Below the pieces are notes generated by a model that made no database searches, was not told the origin of the DNA, and was given only the letters and a program-made list of their open reading frames with translations. Source: Oleomonas cavernae (GTDB lineage Bacteria; Pseudomonadota; Alphaproteobacteria; Zavarziniales; Zavarziniaceae). Taken from it: a stretch of 64,000 nucleotides of DNA. Positions 62,971 to 64,000 of this stretch are shown here, piece after piece. The translations under genes and the position numbers were made by a program. The DNA lies in NCBI RefSeq assembly GCF_003590945.1, contig NZ_QYUK01000008.1:434001-498000 (forward strand), written 5' to 3'. The stretch's first letter is position 1; the number at the start of each line of letters is the position of its first letter.

Positions 62971-63615
62971 ATGACGTTTTCCCTGCTCGCGCGCTGCGCT
63001 TCGACCGGACGGATGGGCATCGCGACCGCGACGTCGAGCCTGGCCGTCGGCGGCCGCGTGCCCTTTGCCCTGGCGCGCGCCGGCGCAGTCGCCACCCAGA
63101 ACCGCACCGATCCCATGATCGGCCCGGCCGCGCTCGCGGCCCTGACACAAGGCGCCGGCGCCCAGGCGGCGCTCGACCGGGCGGTGGCGGGAACCGCCTT
63201 CCCCGAATGGCGCCAGGTCGCGGTGATCGACGCCCAGGGCCGCATCGCGACCTATCATGGCGAGCGGTGCAGCGGCATCCATGCCGAGGCGCGCGGCGAA
63301 GGCGCCGTGGCGCTGGGCAATATCCTTGCCACACCAGCGGTGCCACAGGCCGTCATCGACGCCTTCATGGTGGCCGGCGGCAGCCTGGAGGAGCGGCTGG
63401 TCGCCGGGCTGATGGGCGGGCTTGCCGCGGGCGGCGAATTCAAGCCCCTGCGCTCCGCCGCCCTGCTGGTCGTGGATGCCGATCCCTTCCCTTATGCCAA
63501 CCTGCGCATCGATATGGCGGAGGCGCCGCTGGAGCGGCTGCGCGAACTGGTCCCGGCCTGGGCCGGCGAGGCCGAGAAATGCCGCAAATGGGCGCTCGAT
63601 CCCGACAACGCGTAA
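62971..63615 (+). CDS. DUF1028 family protein (Ntn-hydrolase-like)
   Basis: 214 residues beginning MTFSLLARCASTGRMGIATA with VGGRVPFALARAGAVATQNR, the DUF1028 hallmark. HGERCSGIHAEARG and GNILATPAVPQAV continue the family. DUF1028 proteins often occur with peptidases or racemases of amino-acid catabolism. GAGG precedes ATG 62971. Confidence 0.88.
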   Translation: MTFSLLARCASTGRMGIATATSSLAVGGRVPFALARAGAVATQNRTDPMIGPAALAALTQGAGAQAALDRAVAGTAFPEWRQVAVIDAQGRIATYHGERCSGIHAEARGEGAVALGNILATPAVPQAVIDAFMVAGGSLEERLVAGLMGGLAAGGEFKPLRSAALLVVDADPFPYANLRIDMAEAPLERLRELVPAWAGEAEKCRKWALDPDNA

Positions 63616-63644
63616 GGACCGCCGCCGGTCTGCGCCGCGTCGCA

Positions 63645-64000
63645 TCACGGCTTGCGCTTGGTTCGCCGCCGGCCGGCGGCAGCTTCCGCCGCCGCGTCCT
63701 CGTCGCTGGCTTTCAGCAGCATGGCATAGGCCCCGCGCAGGTGGTCGCGCATCGCCTTCTCGGCCCCGTCGGGATCGCGCTGGGCGATCGCCTCGGCGAT
63801 ATGGGCGTGATCGTCCACTGCCTTGCGCGTCTCGCTGGGCGAATAGGCCTTGAGGATATGGGGGCTGGCGAAAAGCTCGCGGTAATCGCTGATCAGCCGG
63901 TCCAGGCGCGGGGCATTGGCCGCGGCCGAAATGGTCAGGTGAAATTCGGTATTGAGGGTGGCGCGGGCCTCGACATCCGCCGGGTCGGTGTCGCGGCTGG
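63645..64000 (-). CDS. GntR-family regulator, FCD effector domain (N-terminus beyond window)
   Basis: The last ~118 residues of a FadR/GntR regulator, reading leftwards from the window edge: TLNTEFHLTISAAANAPRLD, YRELFASPHILKAYSP and HAHIAEAIAQRDPDGAEKAM. The His/Asp pattern is the FCD metal/ligand site. The C-terminus is Arg/Lys rich (GRRRTKRKP). The helix-turn-helix is outside the window. It may regulate the adjacent aldolase/DUF1028 genes. Confidence 0.85.
   Translation of the reverse strand, partial: SRDTDPADVEARATLNTEFHLTISAAANAPRLDRLISDYRELFASPHILKAYSPSETRKAVDDHAHIAEAIAQRDPDGAEKAMRDHLRGAYAMLLKASDEDAAAEAAAGRRRTKRKP

Overview
The window is high-GC DNA (about two thirds G+C by eye) with dense, often overlapping operons. 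It looks like an alphaproteobacterial chromosome: a COQ7-type diiron hydroxylase, an Alph_Pro_TM membrane protein beside TauE, TAT-exported binding proteins and a PuuD-type urate hydroxylase all fit. The species cannot be named from sequence alone. I saw no integrase, transposase, phage gene, rRNA or CRISPR array. One tRNA (Leu, CAA) is present.

Region 1 (1-19.3 kb) is purine and ureide catabolism. XdhA/XdhB plus the XdhC maturation factor make urate. PuuD (membrane urate hydroxylase with a cytochrome c tail), UraH, UraD and PuuE carry urate to allantoate. A truncated M20 amidohydrolase (probable allantoate amidohydrolase), an Asp/Glu-racemase-family protein (allantoin/hydantoin racemase type), a PotABCD-like ABC importer, an MIO-type ammonia-lyase and a flavin-reductase-like protein flank these steps. 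A visibly less GC-rich two-gene insert sits between xdhB and xdhC: a patatin phospholipase with a membrane hairpin and a GAF-like tail, plus a 73-residue protein. It is the best candidate here for a transferred, undescribed system.

Region 2 (19.3-40.8 kb) is methylated-amine catabolism. A plus-strand operon encodes an acyl-CoA-dehydrogenase-like flavoprotein, a DUF1989-GcvT fusion (DmmD-like), the dimethylamine monooxygenase DmmABC, a D-2-hydroxyacid dehydrogenase and glycerate 2-kinase. A lone GcvT-like methyltransferase diverges from it. A convergent minus-strand operon encodes the complete N-methylglutamate pathway: mgsABC, gmaS and mgdABCD, followed by purU. Dimethylamine would go to methylamine, gamma-glutamylmethylamide, N-methylglutamate, and then glutamate plus a folate-bound C1 unit; PurU releases formate, and the dehydrogenase/kinase pair fits glycerate assimilation. 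A divergent LysR gene with a palindromic operator lies at the operon head, and a 29-codon ORF with a perfect Shine-Dalgarno precedes mgsA.

Region 3 (41-64 kb) is mixed. It holds a VOC protein, TauE/Alph_Pro_TM/DUF218 membrane proteins, a FadL-type porin, a LysR-SDR-creatininase-Rieske oxygenase group, two tandem HSL-type esterases with a TetR regulator, a crotonase, an MscS channel overlapping two hot-dog thioesterases, COQ7, DsbB, DedA, a TraB/GumN protein, an RTX-repeat protein, the tRNA, and at the end a class II aldolase, a DUF1028 protein and the C-terminal part of a GntR regulator.

Two dispersed palindromic repeat families occur: about 140 bp, four copies plus a fragment; and about 90 bp, three copies. 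Eight genes carry a single-base frameshift, each repaired by adding one base to a short G or C run. This strongly suggests systematic homopolymer under-calling in the assembly, so these genes are listed as CDS spanning the break.
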